NCBI GenBank assembly: GCA_945957365.1
Contig: CAMFKI010000032.1
Coordinates: forward strand, 1-39,706
Origin: an uncultured Alphaproteobacteria bacterium
GTDB taxonomy: Bacteria > Pseudomonadota > Alphaproteobacteria > Rhizobiales > Aestuariivirgaceae
Direction of reading: 5' to 3'
Length of the DNA stretch: 39,706 bases
Positions within the stretch are counted from its first letter, which is position 1. Every line of letters begins with the position of its first letter. The translations under genes were made by a program, and so were the position numbers. Under the pieces are notes generated by a model that searched no databases, was not told the origin of the DNA, and saw only the letters and a program-made list of their open reading frames with translations. Of the stretch, positions 13,833 to 22,503 are shown piece after piece.

Positions 13833-15257
13833 TCAAATAGACGACTGGTCACGCAACCGTGCGAGCGACTCTTCGCGGCCAAGCACGTCCAGGACGTCAA
13901 AGATCCCGGGCGAGGTCGAGGTGCCGGTCAGCGCCGCACGCAGCGGCTGCGCTACCTTGCCAAGCTTCAGACCCTGGCCTTCGGCATGGACTTTCACTGC
14001 CGATTCAATGTCTTGCGCCTGCCAATTCGCAACCTGCTCAAGGACGGGAACGACGCCTGCCAGAACCTCCCTGCCGCCATCCCGGATGATCTGCTGCGCC
14101 TTGTCATCCATGGGCAGGGGCCGTTCGGCGAACAGGAACTGAGCGCCATTCTTCAATTCCACCAAGGTCTTGGCGCGTTCCTTCAGACCGGGCAGGGCAC
14201 GCAGCAGCTTGGCCATCATGGCGTCGTCGATCTTCGCCATCATCGCCTTCCCGCCCTCTGCGTGCGGAAGGAAATCGATGAACGACATCAATAGCTTGTC
14301 GTCCGCCATGTGGCGGATATAATGGCCGTTCAGGTTCTCCAGCTTGGCGAAGTCGAAGCGCGCCGCCGACTTGCCGATGGCGTCGAGGTCGAACCACTCC
14401 ACCATCTGCTCGGTCGAAAAGATCTCGTCATCGCCATGGCTCCAGCTCAGCCGCGCGAGATAATTCCTCATCGCTTCAGGGAGATAGCCCATGGCGCGAT
14501 AGGCCTCGACGCCGAGCGCGCCATGGCGCTTGGAAAGCTTTGCACCGTCCGGCCCGTGGATCAGCGGGATATGCGACATGTGCGGCACGCGCCAGCCCAT
14601 CGCCATGTAGATCTGGGTCTGCCGCGCGGCATTGGTGAGGTGGTCGACGCCGCGGATGATATGGGTCACCCCCATGTCATGGTCGTCCACCACCACCGAC
14701 AGGTTATAAGTCGGGTTGCCATCCGAGCGCAGGATGATAAGATCGTCCAAGTCCTTGTTCGGAATGACGACTCTGCCCTGGACCGCATCCTCGATCACGG
14801 TCTCGCCGTCCTGCGGGGCCCTGAAGCGGATGGCCGGCTTCACCCCCGCCGGCGCCTCGGACGGGTCGCGGTCGCGCCAGGTGCCGTCATAGCGGATCGG
14901 CCGCTTCTCGGCCTCGGCCCTGGCCCGCATCTCCTCGAGGTCCTGCGGCGTGCAGTAGCAGCGATAGGCCTTGCCCTGCGCCAGCAGCTCCTCCGCCACC
15001 TGCCGGTGCCGCTCGGCCCGGCCATACTGCGAAACCGGCTCGCCTGCCCAGTCCAGCCCAAGCCACGTCAGCCCTTCGATGATCGCGTCGATGGCATCGG
15101 CGGTGGACCGCTCGCGGTCGGTATCCTCAATCCGCAGCAGCATTTTTCCGCCTGTGTGCCTGGCGTAGGCCCAGTTGAACAGCGCCGTGCGCCCGCCGCC
15201 GATATGGAGGTAGCCGGTGGGCGAGGGGGCGAAGCGCGTGACGACTGGCGATGACAT
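13833..15257 (-). CDS. gltX: Glutamate--tRNA ligase
   Basis: Class I aminoacyl-tRNA synthetase charging tRNA with glutamate. The start MSSPVVTRFAPSPTGYLHIG at 15257 carries the HIGH-type motif as HIGG (residues 18-21), usual for GluRS, and the KMSKS motif appears as KLSKRHG. RIEDTDRERS and the Rossmann-fold segment ILRSDGNPTYNLSVVVDDHD are intact. Length 474 aa is normal. The frame stays open upstream to 15494 but would overlap the divergent comEC and adds unrelated sequence. Alphaproteobacteria often have two GluRS paralogues, one of which charges tRNA-Gln for amidotransfer; I cannot tell which this is. Confidence 0.95.
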   Translation of the reverse strand: MSSPVVTRFAPSPTGYLHIGGGRTALFNWAYARHTGGKMLLRIEDTDRERSTADAIDAIIEGLTWLGLDWAGEPVSQYGRAERHRQVAEELLAQGKAYRCYCTPQDLEEMRARAEAEKRPIRYDGTWRDRDPSEAPAGVKPAIRFRAPQDGETVIEDAVQGRVVIPNKDLDDLIILRSDGNPTYNLSVVVDDHDMGVTHIIRGVDHLTNAARQTQIYMAMGWRVPHMSHIPLIHGPDGAKLSKRHGALGVEAYRAMGYLPEAMRNYLARLSWSHGDDEIFSTEQMVEWFDLDAIGKSAARFDFAKLENLNGHYIRHMADDKLLMSFIDFLPHAEGGKAMMAKIDDAMMAKLLRALPGLKERAKTLVELKNGAQFLFAERPLPMDDKAQQIIRDGGREVLAGVVPVLEQVANWQAQDIESAVKVHAEGQGLKLGKVAQPLRAALTGTSTSPGIFDVLDVLGREESLARLRDQSSI

Positions 15258-15354
15258 GGACGCCGTTCTCCGTGTTGACTGACGTAAGGGAAGGTGATTG
15301 CCTTGTGCGAGCCGCCGCTTAGCACACCGCCGCGCGGCCCGTAAGGGGAGTGCC

Positions 15355-17505
15355 ATGTCCACCGTCACGCTGGACCGTGCGGCAGAGGCCGAAGCGCCCC
15401 GCAGGGCGTGGCTGGCAGAGGCGTGGCGAAGCGCTGTCGAAGCCCAGCAGGGGCGAACCTTCCTGTGGTCGGCGCCGGCCCTTGCCGCCGGCATCGGCGT
15501 CTATTTTTCCGCGCCCTCCGAACCCGGGCTGCCGGTGACCCTGGCCGCAGCCCTGCTGGGCAGCCTGCTCCTGTGGGTCGGCCGCGCCAAGCCGTTGATT
15601 TTGCTCGCTGGCGTCATCGCGCTCGGTTTTGCGCTGGCCAGCATCCAGGCCCAGCGGTCAGCCACGCCCTTGCTCAGCGCCACCACACCGGACGTGACGG
15701 TATCGGGCATGGTCAGCAGCACCCAGGCCACGTCGCCCGCCCGGAACGTCATGGTGTTGACGCCCGACACCATCGAAGGCCTCGACGCCGCGCATCTGCC
15801 GGTCGCCCTCCGCCTGTCCTTTCTCGACAAGCAGGGTGCACCACCGGTCGGGGCGCGTGTGTCCTTCAAGGCGAGGCTCTCGCCGCTGCCGGCGCCGGTG
15901 GAGCCCGGCGGCTTCGACTATGGCCGCAGCCTGTGGCTCGACGGCATCGGCGGCACCGGGCGGGTGACCTCCGCCATTGTGACACTGGCGGACGGGCCGC
16001 AACTCGCCGTGCCGCTTGATGAATTCCTCGACGCCGTGCGTTCCGCCATGGACGCCCGAATCCGGGCCGCCCTGGCCGAGCCCTACGCGTCCTTTGCCGA
16101 GGCACTGATCACCGGCGAGCGCACGTCGATTCCGCCGGCCATCACCAACAGCCTGCTGATCTCGGGCCTCTATCACATCCTGTCGATTTCCGGGCTGCAC
16201 ATGTGGCTGGCGGCGGGCGGCGTCTATTGGGTGCTGCGCGCCGGCTTCGCGCTGTTTCCGGCCATCGCGATCCGCTACCCGATCCGCAAGTGGGCCGCCG
16301 CCGCGGCGCTGCTGATGGGACTGTTCTACATGCTGCTGGCCAACGGGGGGGCCGCGACGGCGCGCTCCTTCATCATGGTGGCGATCGTGTTCTTCGCCAT
16401 CATCGTCGACCGTCCCGCTGTATCGATGCGAAACCTCGCCCTGGCGGCGGTGATCCTCTTGCTGATCGATCCGCAAGCCGCGGTCGAAGCCAGTTTCCAG
16501 ATGTCGTTCCTCGCCGTGCTGGGCCTCGTCGCCTTCTACGAGGCCTGGGCGCACTACAAGGCGGAACACCCGGGCTCGGACGACCGAACCCGGCACTGGG
16601 GCTGGCGCCTCACGCATTGGGGTGGATCCGCCGTTGCGGCCAGCATCGTCACCTCCTTTATCGCAGGATTTTCCTCCTCGCTGCCAGCCGCCTATCATTT
16701 TGGCCGCATCTCGCCCTACAGCGTTCTGGCCAACGGCCTGGCGGTGCCCGTCATCGGGGTGCTGGTCATGCCCTTCGCGCTGCTGGCCGCGGTTGTCATG
16801 CCGTTGGGGCTGGAACGCCTGCCGCTGCTGGTCATGGGCAAGGGGCTGGAACTGGTCATGGTGATCTCCAACGGTGTCGCCGCACTGCCCGGCGCAAACG
16901 AGGTGGTTGCCAGGCCCTGGACCCCTGCGATCATCACCATCACCGCGGGCATGATCGTGCTGAGCCTCCTCGCCGGGCCGGTCCGTGTCGGCGGCCTGGC
17001 GATCATGGCGGCAGGCGGATTGCTGCTCCTCGCGGCCCCGCCACCGCCGGACCTGCTGATCGAGGCGCGCGGTCAGAACGTGGCTTTTCGGGATGTTCAG
17101 GGCCGTCTGGTGCCGGCCCAGCCGCGCCGCTCGCGCTTCGCCCTCGGAAAGTGGCTGCAGGCCAACGGCGAAGAGGCGAGCCCGGCTGAGGCCGCGAAGC
17201 GCCCCGGATGGACCTGCAAGGACGGCCGGTGCACGGCCGCGGTGCGCGGCAAGCAGGTGGTCTACCTGAGCGGCATCGAGGGCAAGACGGTGGACTGCCG
17301 GGGCGCCGACATCGTGATTGCCGACTTCCCCTTGCGCAGCGCCTGCCGGCGCGTAGGTCTGCGCATCGACCGCTTCGACCTGTGGCGCCACGGCGCCCAT
17401 GCGGTCTATCTTTCGGGTGCGGATCCCGTGGTCAAGACCGCCCGCGGCGAGCAGGGCAGGCGGCCATGGGTGGTGGTGCCGGTGCCCCGGCGGCCGGCCA
17501 ATTGA
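15355..17505 (+). CDS. comEC: ComEC/Rec2-family DNA-uptake channel protein
   Basis: Polytopic inner-membrane protein of the ComEC family (716 aa), thought to conduct single-stranded DNA in transformation. AAGGGGAG lies directly before ATG 15355. An N-terminal DUF4131-like part with two hydrophobic spans and an OB-like segment (PDVTVSGMVSSTQATSPARN) is followed by the Competence domain (about residues 250-540), with AEALITGERTSIPPAITNSL and GLYHILSISGLHMWLAAGGV, a highly conserved stretch. The C-terminal 170 residues hold no HxHxDH metallo-beta-lactamase motif, only a Cys-containing degenerate tail (GWTCKDGRCTAAVRGKQVVY), as in many Rhizobiales homologues. It is divergent from gltX across 97 bp. 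Confidence 0.9.
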   Translation: MSTVTLDRAAEAEAPRRAWLAEAWRSAVEAQQGRTFLWSAPALAAGIGVYFSAPSEPGLPVTLAAALLGSLLLWVGRAKPLILLAGVIALGFALASIQAQRSATPLLSATTPDVTVSGMVSSTQATSPARNVMVLTPDTIEGLDAAHLPVALRLSFLDKQGAPPVGARVSFKARLSPLPAPVEPGGFDYGRSLWLDGIGGTGRVTSAIVTLADGPQLAVPLDEFLDAVRSAMDARIRAALAEPYASFAEALITGERTSIPPAITNSLLISGLYHILSISGLHMWLAAGGVYWVLRAGFALFPAIAIRYPIRKWAAAAALLMGLFYMLLANGGAATARSFIMVAIVFFAIIVDRPAVSMRNLALAAVILLLIDPQAAVEASFQMSFLAVLGLVAFYEAWAHYKAEHPGSDDRTRHWGWRLTHWGGSAVAASIVTSFIAGFSSSLPAAYHFGRISPYSVLANGLAVPVIGVLVMPFALLAAVVMPLGLERLPLLVMGKGLELVMVISNGVAALPGANEVVARPWTPAIITITAGMIVLSLLAGPVRVGGLAIMAAGGLLLLAAPPPPDLLIEARGQNVAFRDVQGRLVPAQPRRSRFALGKWLQANGEEASPAEAAKRPGWTCKDGRCTAAVRGKQVVYLSGIEGKTVDCRGADIVIADFPLRSACRRVGLRIDRFDLWRHGAHAVYLSGADPVVKTARGEQGRRPWVVVPVPRRPAN

Positions 17506-17537
17506 CGAAACCTGACGTTGGGCGCATGAGGCTCGCC

Positions 17538-17822
17538 ATGACCAAGACCCCGCATTTGACCATGAGCGAGATCCGCAAGGAGATCGATCGCATCGACGAA
17601 ACCCTGATCAAGTCGCTGGCGGAGCGCCAGCGCTGGGTCGAAAGGGCGGTGGTGGTCAAGAAGCGCGACGGGCTGCCCGCCCGCGACGACGCCCGCCTGC
17701 GCCAGGTCATCGATCACGTCCGTGTCCTCGCGCGCGCCCACAACGTCGACCCGGCCCTGGTGGAGACCATGTGGACGGAAATGGTCGAATGGTTCATCGC
17801 ATACGAGGAACGCTCGATCTGA
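17538..17822 (+). CDS. Chorismate mutase-like (AroQ-type) protein
   Basis: A 94-aa all-helical protein of the AroQ chorismate mutase / isochorismate-pyruvate lyase family. The first helix MSEIRKEIDRIDETLIKSLA followed by ERQRWVERAVVVKKRDGLPA has the family pattern: Arg on helix 1, conserved Lys after the loop, then DDARLRQVIDHVRVLARAHN and a last helix VETMWTEMVEWFIAYEE. The usual terminal active-site Gln seems to be Glu here, so activity may be altered. The start at ATG 17538 has GAGG about 7 nt upstream; ATG 17526 would add four residues. It lies 32 nt after comEC on the same strand, where lexA is usually found in Rhizobiales. Confidence 0.85.
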   Translation: MTKTPHLTMSEIRKEIDRIDETLIKSLAERQRWVERAVVVKKRDGLPARDDARLRQVIDHVRVLARAHNVDPALVETMWTEMVEWFIAYEERSI

Positions 17823-17861
17823 GGGTCGACGGTGGCGGCCGGCTTTGTCTAGACTGCTGCC

Positions 17862-19808
17862 ATGCGCTTTCCCCACCTCTTTTCGCCCTTCACCCTGAAA
17901 TCCACCCAGATCCGCAACCGGATCTTTTCCACGGGGCATGATACCTACCTGCCGGAAGATGGCCTGCCGTCGGAGGCACTGATCGCCTATCAGCGTGCCC
18001 GGGCGAAGGGGGGCGCAGGGCTGATCGTGATCCAGGTCGTCGGCGTGCATGAAACCTCGCGCTATACCGAGGCGCTGCTGATGGGCACCTCCGACGATTG
18101 CATCAAGCCGTTCTCACGGCTGGTGGAGGCCATCCACAAGGAGGGCACCAAGGTCTTCATCCAGTTGTTCCATCCCGGCCGCGAACTGCTGGGACGGCCC
18201 TTCGGCGTGATCCAGCCGGCCTTCGCGCCGTCGCATTCGCCCTCCGAGCGCTTCAAGGTCATCCCGCGCGAGATGTCGCAATCGATGATCGGCGAGATCG
18301 TCGACGGCTTCGCACAGGCCGCCCGCCGCATGGCGGAAGCCGGCGCCGACGGCGTCGAGATCGTGGCGAGCCACGGCTACCTTCCGGCCCAGTTCATGAA
18401 CCCGCGCGTGAACCACCGCGAGGACCAGTATGGCGGGTCTCTCGAGAATCGCCTGCGCTTCACCCATGAAACCATCGGTGCGATCCGCGCCCAGGTTCCC
18501 GCCGAGTTCATCGTCGGCATGCGCATGTCTGGCGACGAGCATGACGAGGACGGCATGGTGGAGGACGAGTCGGTCACCATCGCCCGGACGCTCGCGCCTG
18601 AACTGGACTACCTGAATGTCATCGCCGGCACTTCGGCGACTGCGTCTGGCGCAGCTCACATCGTTCCTTCCATGGCAAATACAACAGCTTACGTCGCACC
18701 CTTCGCGCAAAAAGTGAAGCAGACGACGGGCAAGGCCGTGTTCGTCGCGGGCCGCATCAACCAGCCGCAGATCGCCGAGCAGGTGCTGGCCTCGGGCTCT
18801 GCCGACATGTGCGGCATGACGCGGGCGATGATCGCCGACCCGGAGATGGCCAACAAGGCCAGGGCCGGCAAGACCGACGACATCCGCGCCTGCATTGGCT
18901 GCAACCAGGCCTGCATCGGCCACTTCCAGCTGGGACTTTCCATCTCCTGCATCCAGCACCCGGAAACCGGCCGCGAGCTCGACTATGCCGAAAAGCCTCG
19001 TGCCGCGGTCCGCAAGAAGGTGATCGTGGTAGGCGGCGGTCCGGCCGGCCTCAAGGCTGCGGCGGTGGCGGCTGAGCGTGGGCACGAGGTTCATCTCCAC
19101 GAACGCGAAGCCCAGACCGGCGGCCAGACCCGGCTGGCCCAGCTCCTGCCGAAGCGGGCGGAGTTCGGCGGCATCGCCACCAACCTGACCGCCGAGGCCG
19201 AGCGCCATGGCGCCACCATCCACCGCAGGAGCGAGGTGACCCGCGATCTGCTCCTGGCCGAGAAGCCCGACGCGGTGATCCTCGCCACCGGCTCCAGGCC
19301 ACAGGCGCCGCCCTTCGAGGGGGAGGCTGCCCAGATCGTCCATGTGGCGGAGATTCTGGCCGGCCGCGCCACAACCGGCCAGAAGGTCGTGGTCTATGAC
19401 TGGATGGGCGACTGGGGTGGCTCCGGCATCGCCGAGAAGCTGGCGGCTGAGGGCGCCAACGTGCGCCTTGCCGTCAACCATCACTGTGCGTCCGCCGCGA
19501 TCCAGACCTATGTCCGCTTCGAGCAGGTGGCGCGGCTGCACAAGCTGGGAGTCGAAGTCCACCCCTGGCTGCGGCTCTATGGCGGCGATGGGCGAACCGC
19601 CTATTTCATCCACACGCCGTCGCGCGAGGCGGTGATCATGGAGGACGTCGACACCATCGTCCTCAACACGCCCAACATGCAGGAGGACGCACTGGTGCCG
19701 GTGCTGGAGCAGCTCGGCATCCGCTATGAACTGGTGGGAGATGCGCTCAGCCCGCGCACTGCGGAGGAAGCCGTCTACGAAGGCATGCTGGCGGGGCTGG
19801 CGATCTAG
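17862..19808 (+). CDS. FMN/Fe-S/FAD oxidoreductase of the 2,4-dienoyl-CoA reductase / N-demethylase family
   Basis: A 648-aa multidomain flavoenzyme. Residues 1-330 form an Old Yellow Enzyme-type TIM barrel binding FMN (FSTGHDTYLPEDGLPSEALI, FIQLFHPGRELLG, GVEIVASHGYLPAQFMNPRV). A 4Fe-4S site follows, with Cys pattern CIGCNQACIG...SCIQHP (about 345-370). Residues 385-640 are a dinucleotide-binding domain starting VIVVGGGPAGLKAAAVAAER. Relatives include FadH, trimethylamine dehydrogenase and rhizobial N-methylproline/betaine demethylases; the divergent barrel argues against a simple FadH, but the substrate cannot be read from sequence. The gene lies 39 nt after the chorismate mutase-like gene, with no obvious ribosome binding site. 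Confidence 0.85.
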   Translation: MRFPHLFSPFTLKSTQIRNRIFSTGHDTYLPEDGLPSEALIAYQRARAKGGAGLIVIQVVGVHETSRYTEALLMGTSDDCIKPFSRLVEAIHKEGTKVFIQLFHPGRELLGRPFGVIQPAFAPSHSPSERFKVIPREMSQSMIGEIVDGFAQAARRMAEAGADGVEIVASHGYLPAQFMNPRVNHREDQYGGSLENRLRFTHETIGAIRAQVPAEFIVGMRMSGDEHDEDGMVEDESVTIARTLAPELDYLNVIAGTSATASGAAHIVPSMANTTAYVAPFAQKVKQTTGKAVFVAGRINQPQIAEQVLASGSADMCGMTRAMIADPEMANKARAGKTDDIRACIGCNQACIGHFQLGLSISCIQHPETGRELDYAEKPRAAVRKKVIVVGGGPAGLKAAAVAAERGHEVHLHEREAQTGGQTRLAQLLPKRAEFGGIATNLTAEAERHGATIHRRSEVTRDLLLAEKPDAVILATGSRPQAPPFEGEAAQIVHVAEILAGRATTGQKVVVYDWMGDWGGSGIAEKLAAEGANVRLAVNHHCASAAIQTYVRFEQVARLHKLGVEVHPWLRLYGGDGRTAYFIHTPSREAVIMEDVDTIVLNTPNMQEDALVPVLEQLGIRYELVGDALSPRTAEEAVYEGMLAGLAI

Positions 19809-20176
19809 CGCCCACATCTGTGGCGCTAATGCAACAGCGGCCCGATTTGTGAGCGCTGTCCAATTCCGCCAGAATCTCAACCTTTTATCCGCCCAAATTG
19901 CCGCCTAGCGTAGACACGGTGCAGGGAAGAGATTCCGCTGTGCAGCCGAGGGGATCAAGGCAGCAGCGACGCCGGACCAGCGCACGGGCCAAGACCGGGC
20001 GAAGGTACGGATGTTGTGTTGCCGGGTTGCGAGTGGGCAGGCGTAACGATGAAGAAAGTATGGCGTCGACTGTGATGGGGAATTTCGATCGGACCTTGCG
20101 CGCCGCGCCCGCCCGGCAAGTTGGGGAGGCCTGAGGAATCGTGATCTCGCGTGCGGCTGTGAACGGGGAAGTGCGG
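19809..20176. other. Intergenic region upstream of exoR, no gene seen
   Basis: This 368-bp gap starts with a bulged hairpin overlapping the oxidoreductase stop (TAGCGCC.ACA pairing with TGTGGCGCTA, about 19807-19829), which may end that transcript. The rest must contain the exoR promoter and a leader. Open frames in it start with TTG and show no ribosome binding site or protein-like composition. I found no convincing -35/-10 pair or riboswitch. Confidence 0.4.
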
Positions 20177-21061
20177 ATGCGCGGCATCCGGCATTTTGCC
20201 CTTGCGGCCTGCGCCATGGGATTCATGCTGGCGCCCGCCACCGCGGCCGACGATCCGGGCAAGGGCCCGCTCGCGCAGTTTTATTCCTATCTGCCCGCAG
20301 CACCCGAAATCCACCTTCCCGAAATCTCCATACCGTTCTGGACCGACGATCTGAAGAAGGCGAAGCGCGCCTACAAGAATGGCGACTATGCGCGCGCCCT
20401 GACCCTGTTCCGCAGTTCCTCCGACGACGGCAACATCGTGGCCGACTGGTATCTCGGCCACATGTACAGCCAGGGCGTCGGCGTTCCCCGCGACGACGCG
20501 ATGGCCTACAGCTATTATTCGCGCGTTGCCGAGCACTATGATCCGGACGAAACCGATCCCAATCGCCTCAAGATCACCGTCGATGCCATGGTGCGTCTCG
20601 CCGATTACCAGCGCACCGGCGCGGTCAATGCCGGGATCCAGCCCGACCCCAAGGCTGCCGCGCAGAGCTACCTGAAGATTGCGACAGCCTATGGCCACCC
20701 CGCGGCGCAGTTTGCCCTGGGCGTGATGACCATCAAGGGCGAGGGCGTGAAGAAGAACCCCAGTCAAGGCCTGAAATGGCTCATGGCTTCGGCCCGCAAA
20801 CGATATGCCCCGGCCGAAGCCTATCTGGGTGACCTCTACTGGTCAGGCGAGATCGTCACCATCGACCGCACCCGCGCTGTCATGTGGTACATGCTCGCCC
20901 AGCAGTCGGCCCGGCCGGAGGAAAACCCGGAAATCTTCAGCCGCGCCCAACAGCTGGAAGGCGCCGTCGGCGAGGACGAGCGCATCGAGGCCGAAGCCCG
21001 CGCCAAGGTCTGGGACGACCAGTACCCGGCCGAAAAGGTGAGGCCGGCGTCGGGGGATTAG
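20177..21061 (+). CDS. exoR: ExoR-like periplasmic Sel1-repeat regulator
   Basis: A 294-aa exported protein matching ExoR, the periplasmic inhibitor of the ExoS sensor kinase, which controls succinoglycan synthesis, motility and acid/host responses in rhizobia. From ATG 20177 (GGGGAAG about 6 nt upstream) it has a signal peptide cut near APATA/ADD. Sel1-type repeats follow: KRAYKNGDYARALTLFRSSS, ADWYLGHMYSQGVGVPRDD, AAQFALGVMTIKGEGVKKNP, AEAYLGDLYWSGEIVTIDRT. The family tail AMWYMLAQQSARPEENPEIF is present. The exoS/chvI partners are not in this window. Its stop overlaps that of the convergent gene by 4 bp. A generic Sel1 protein is the alternative, but the layout favours ExoR. Confidence 0.85.
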   Translation: MRGIRHFALAACAMGFMLAPATAADDPGKGPLAQFYSYLPAAPEIHLPEISIPFWTDDLKKAKRAYKNGDYARALTLFRSSSDDGNIVADWYLGHMYSQGVGVPRDDAMAYSYYSRVAEHYDPDETDPNRLKITVDAMVRLADYQRTGAVNAGIQPDPKAAAQSYLKIATAYGHPAAQFALGVMTIKGEGVKKNPSQGLKWLMASARKRYAPAEAYLGDLYWSGEIVTIDRTRAVMWYMLAQQSARPEENPEIFSRAQQLEGAVGEDERIEAEARAKVWDDQYPAEKVRPASGD

Positions 21062-21621
21062 CCCGGAAGGTTCGGTGCCGCTGTCAGGCAGGGCTGCATG
21101 AAGTCGGGAACCGAAACGCCTACACCCGGCAGGGAATACCACGACGCCGACCCCGGCTGCGATTGTACCATGTAGGCCCAATGCCCCACCTGGGCGGAAG
21201 AGGAACCGGTCGACATCTGATTGGCCATCGTCCACTGGTAGCCCTTGCGCACCATGTTTCCGATGCCGATGGTCGTGGTGGTGCCGTCCGTCGCCGGCTG
21301 GTCGGTGAAGGTGAGATAGATGCTTCCCTCGGGCGTCATTGACCCAACCAATGCCTTGCAGGTGACGGGGCCGTTGCCGAGCTTCGTGGCCGTCCGACCC
21401 CAGAAGTAGCCGTCCCGATAGCCTGTGATGGTGTAGACGGTTTGATCTTGCACGGGGACAAGCTGGTTCTGCGCCGGGGAATAGACATAGGCCGCAAGCC
21501 CGGTGGGAGGCACGATCCACGTCGTGCCATTGAGCCAGTTCCAGTCGCGAACGGTGGCGGCGGATGCCGGAAGAACGAAGGTTGCTGCAGCGAGGGCGAC
21601 GGTCAGGAATGACGTTTTCAT
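21058..21621 (-). CDS. Hypothetical secreted protein, 187 aa
   Basis: I do not recognise this family. A signal peptide (MKTSFLTVALAAATFVLPAS, cleavage near ASA/ATV) precedes a mature part rich in Trp, Tyr, Thr and Gly (VRDWNWLNGTTWIVPPTGLA, ITGYRDGYFWGRTATKLGNG), which suggests a small beta-barrel or lipocalin-like fold, ending with a Cys-containing tail. The two mature Cys (in VTCKALVG and MQPCLTAA) may form a disulfide. ATG 21621 has GAGGATGGAAGA-like sequence directly upstream. It is convergent with exoR and shares 4 bp of stop region with it, so the two transcripts must meet head-on. Confidence 0.75.
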   Translation of the reverse strand: MKTSFLTVALAAATFVLPASAATVRDWNWLNGTTWIVPPTGLAAYVYSPAQNQLVPVQDQTVYTITGYRDGYFWGRTATKLGNGPVTCKALVGSMTPEGSIYLTFTDQPATDGTTTTIGIGNMVRKGYQWTMANQMSTGSSSAQVGHWAYMVQSQPGSASWYSLPGVGVSVPDFMQPCLTAAPNLPG

Positions 21622-21771
21622 TCTTCCATCCTCAGGTGACGAGAATGGAAATTGTCTAGCGGATACATACTCATTGGCATAGCAACCCGACGGGGCAGAT
21701 TGACAAGTTGGTAAACGGAGCGATCTCTCCCGGGCTTGTGATCGCCCGCCGTTTCATGTCAATTGCGGTTC

Positions 21772-22503
21772 ATGACCGATCCCATCGAACCCCGTCCAAC
21801 CGTGAAGTCGGTCGACGTCGAACCCAAGGCCCAGAGCTCCGTTTTCGGAAAGCTGCGGGCCTATTTCTTCACTGGGCTGGTGATTACCGCGCCCATCGCG
21901 ATCACCATCTGGGCGACCTACTGGTTCGTCACGCTGTTCGATTCCTGGATCAAGCCGTTCCTGCCGGCGTCCTACAACCCGGACACGTATCTGCCCATCA
22001 AGGTGCCGGGCTTCGGGCTGATCTTCGCGCTGCTCGCCATCACCCTCATCGGCTTCATGGCCGCGAACCTCGCGGGCCGCACCATGATCGCGATCTGGGA
22101 CAAGATCCTCAATTCCACCCCGGTGGTGCGCTCGATCTACAAGGGTTCGAAGCAAATCTTCGAGACGCTGTTTTCGCAGAAGGGTGCGTCCTTCCGCTAT
22201 GTGTGCCTGGTCGAATGGCCGCGCCGGGGCACGTGGTCGCTGGCCTTCATCTCGCGGGAGGTGGACGGCGGGCAGATCGGGCTGGAGCATGGTCGCGCCA
22301 TGTATGCCGTCTACATGTCGACGACGCCCAATCCGACATCGGGTTATGTGTTCTTCGTCGATGTGGACGACGTGAAGATCATCGACATGAGTGTGGAGGA
22401 CGGCCTGAAGCTGGTCATTTCCATGGGCCTCGTCTTCCCCGACAAGCCATTGCCACCCGAGAAGGAAGCGGCCGCCGCCGTCAGCCTGCCGACAGAAGCC
22501 TGA
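21772..22503 (+). CDS. DUF502 membrane protein
   Basis: A 243-aa inner-membrane protein of the DUF502 family (PF04367), function unknown but widespread in proteobacteria and resembling the plant COV proteins. Two hydrophobic spans are visible, LRAYFFTGLVITAPIAITIW (about 27-46) and FGLIFALLAITLIGFMAANL (about 79-98), followed by the conserved soluble part NSTPVVRSIYKGSKQIFETL and PNPTSGYVFFVDVDDVKIID. ATG 21772 (MTDPIEP) is preferred to TTG 21763; no strong ribosome binding site is visible for either. Its 3' end overlaps recG, on the other strand, by 23 bp. Confidence 0.88.
   Translation: MTDPIEPRPTVKSVDVEPKAQSSVFGKLRAYFFTGLVITAPIAITIWATYWFVTLFDSWIKPFLPASYNPDTYLPIKVPGFGLIFALLAITLIGFMAANLAGRTMIAIWDKILNSTPVVRSIYKGSKQIFETLFSQKGASFRYVCLVEWPRRGTWSLAFISREVDGGQIGLEHGRAMYAVYMSTTPNPTSGYVFFVDVDDVKIIDMSVEDGLKLVISMGLVFPDKPLPPEKEAAAAVSLPTEA

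Noticed and set aside
13833..15494. Longer glutamyl-tRNA synthetase frame to 15494
   Set aside because: Class I synthetase begins right at MSSPVVTRFAPSPTG; the extension runs into comEC.
15658..17400. 580-codon open frame opposite comEC
   Set aside because: Low-complexity Gln/Gly/Arg/His composition and full overlap with a conserved gene; no start signal.
18114..19880. 588-codon open frame opposite the flavin oxidoreductase
   Set aside because: The sense frame has FMN, Fe-S and dinucleotide motifs; the antisense product shows no family likeness.
19898..20134. Possible 78-codon gene upstream of exoR
   Set aside because: TTG start, no ribosome binding site, basic low-complexity product and strong chance of being leader sequence.
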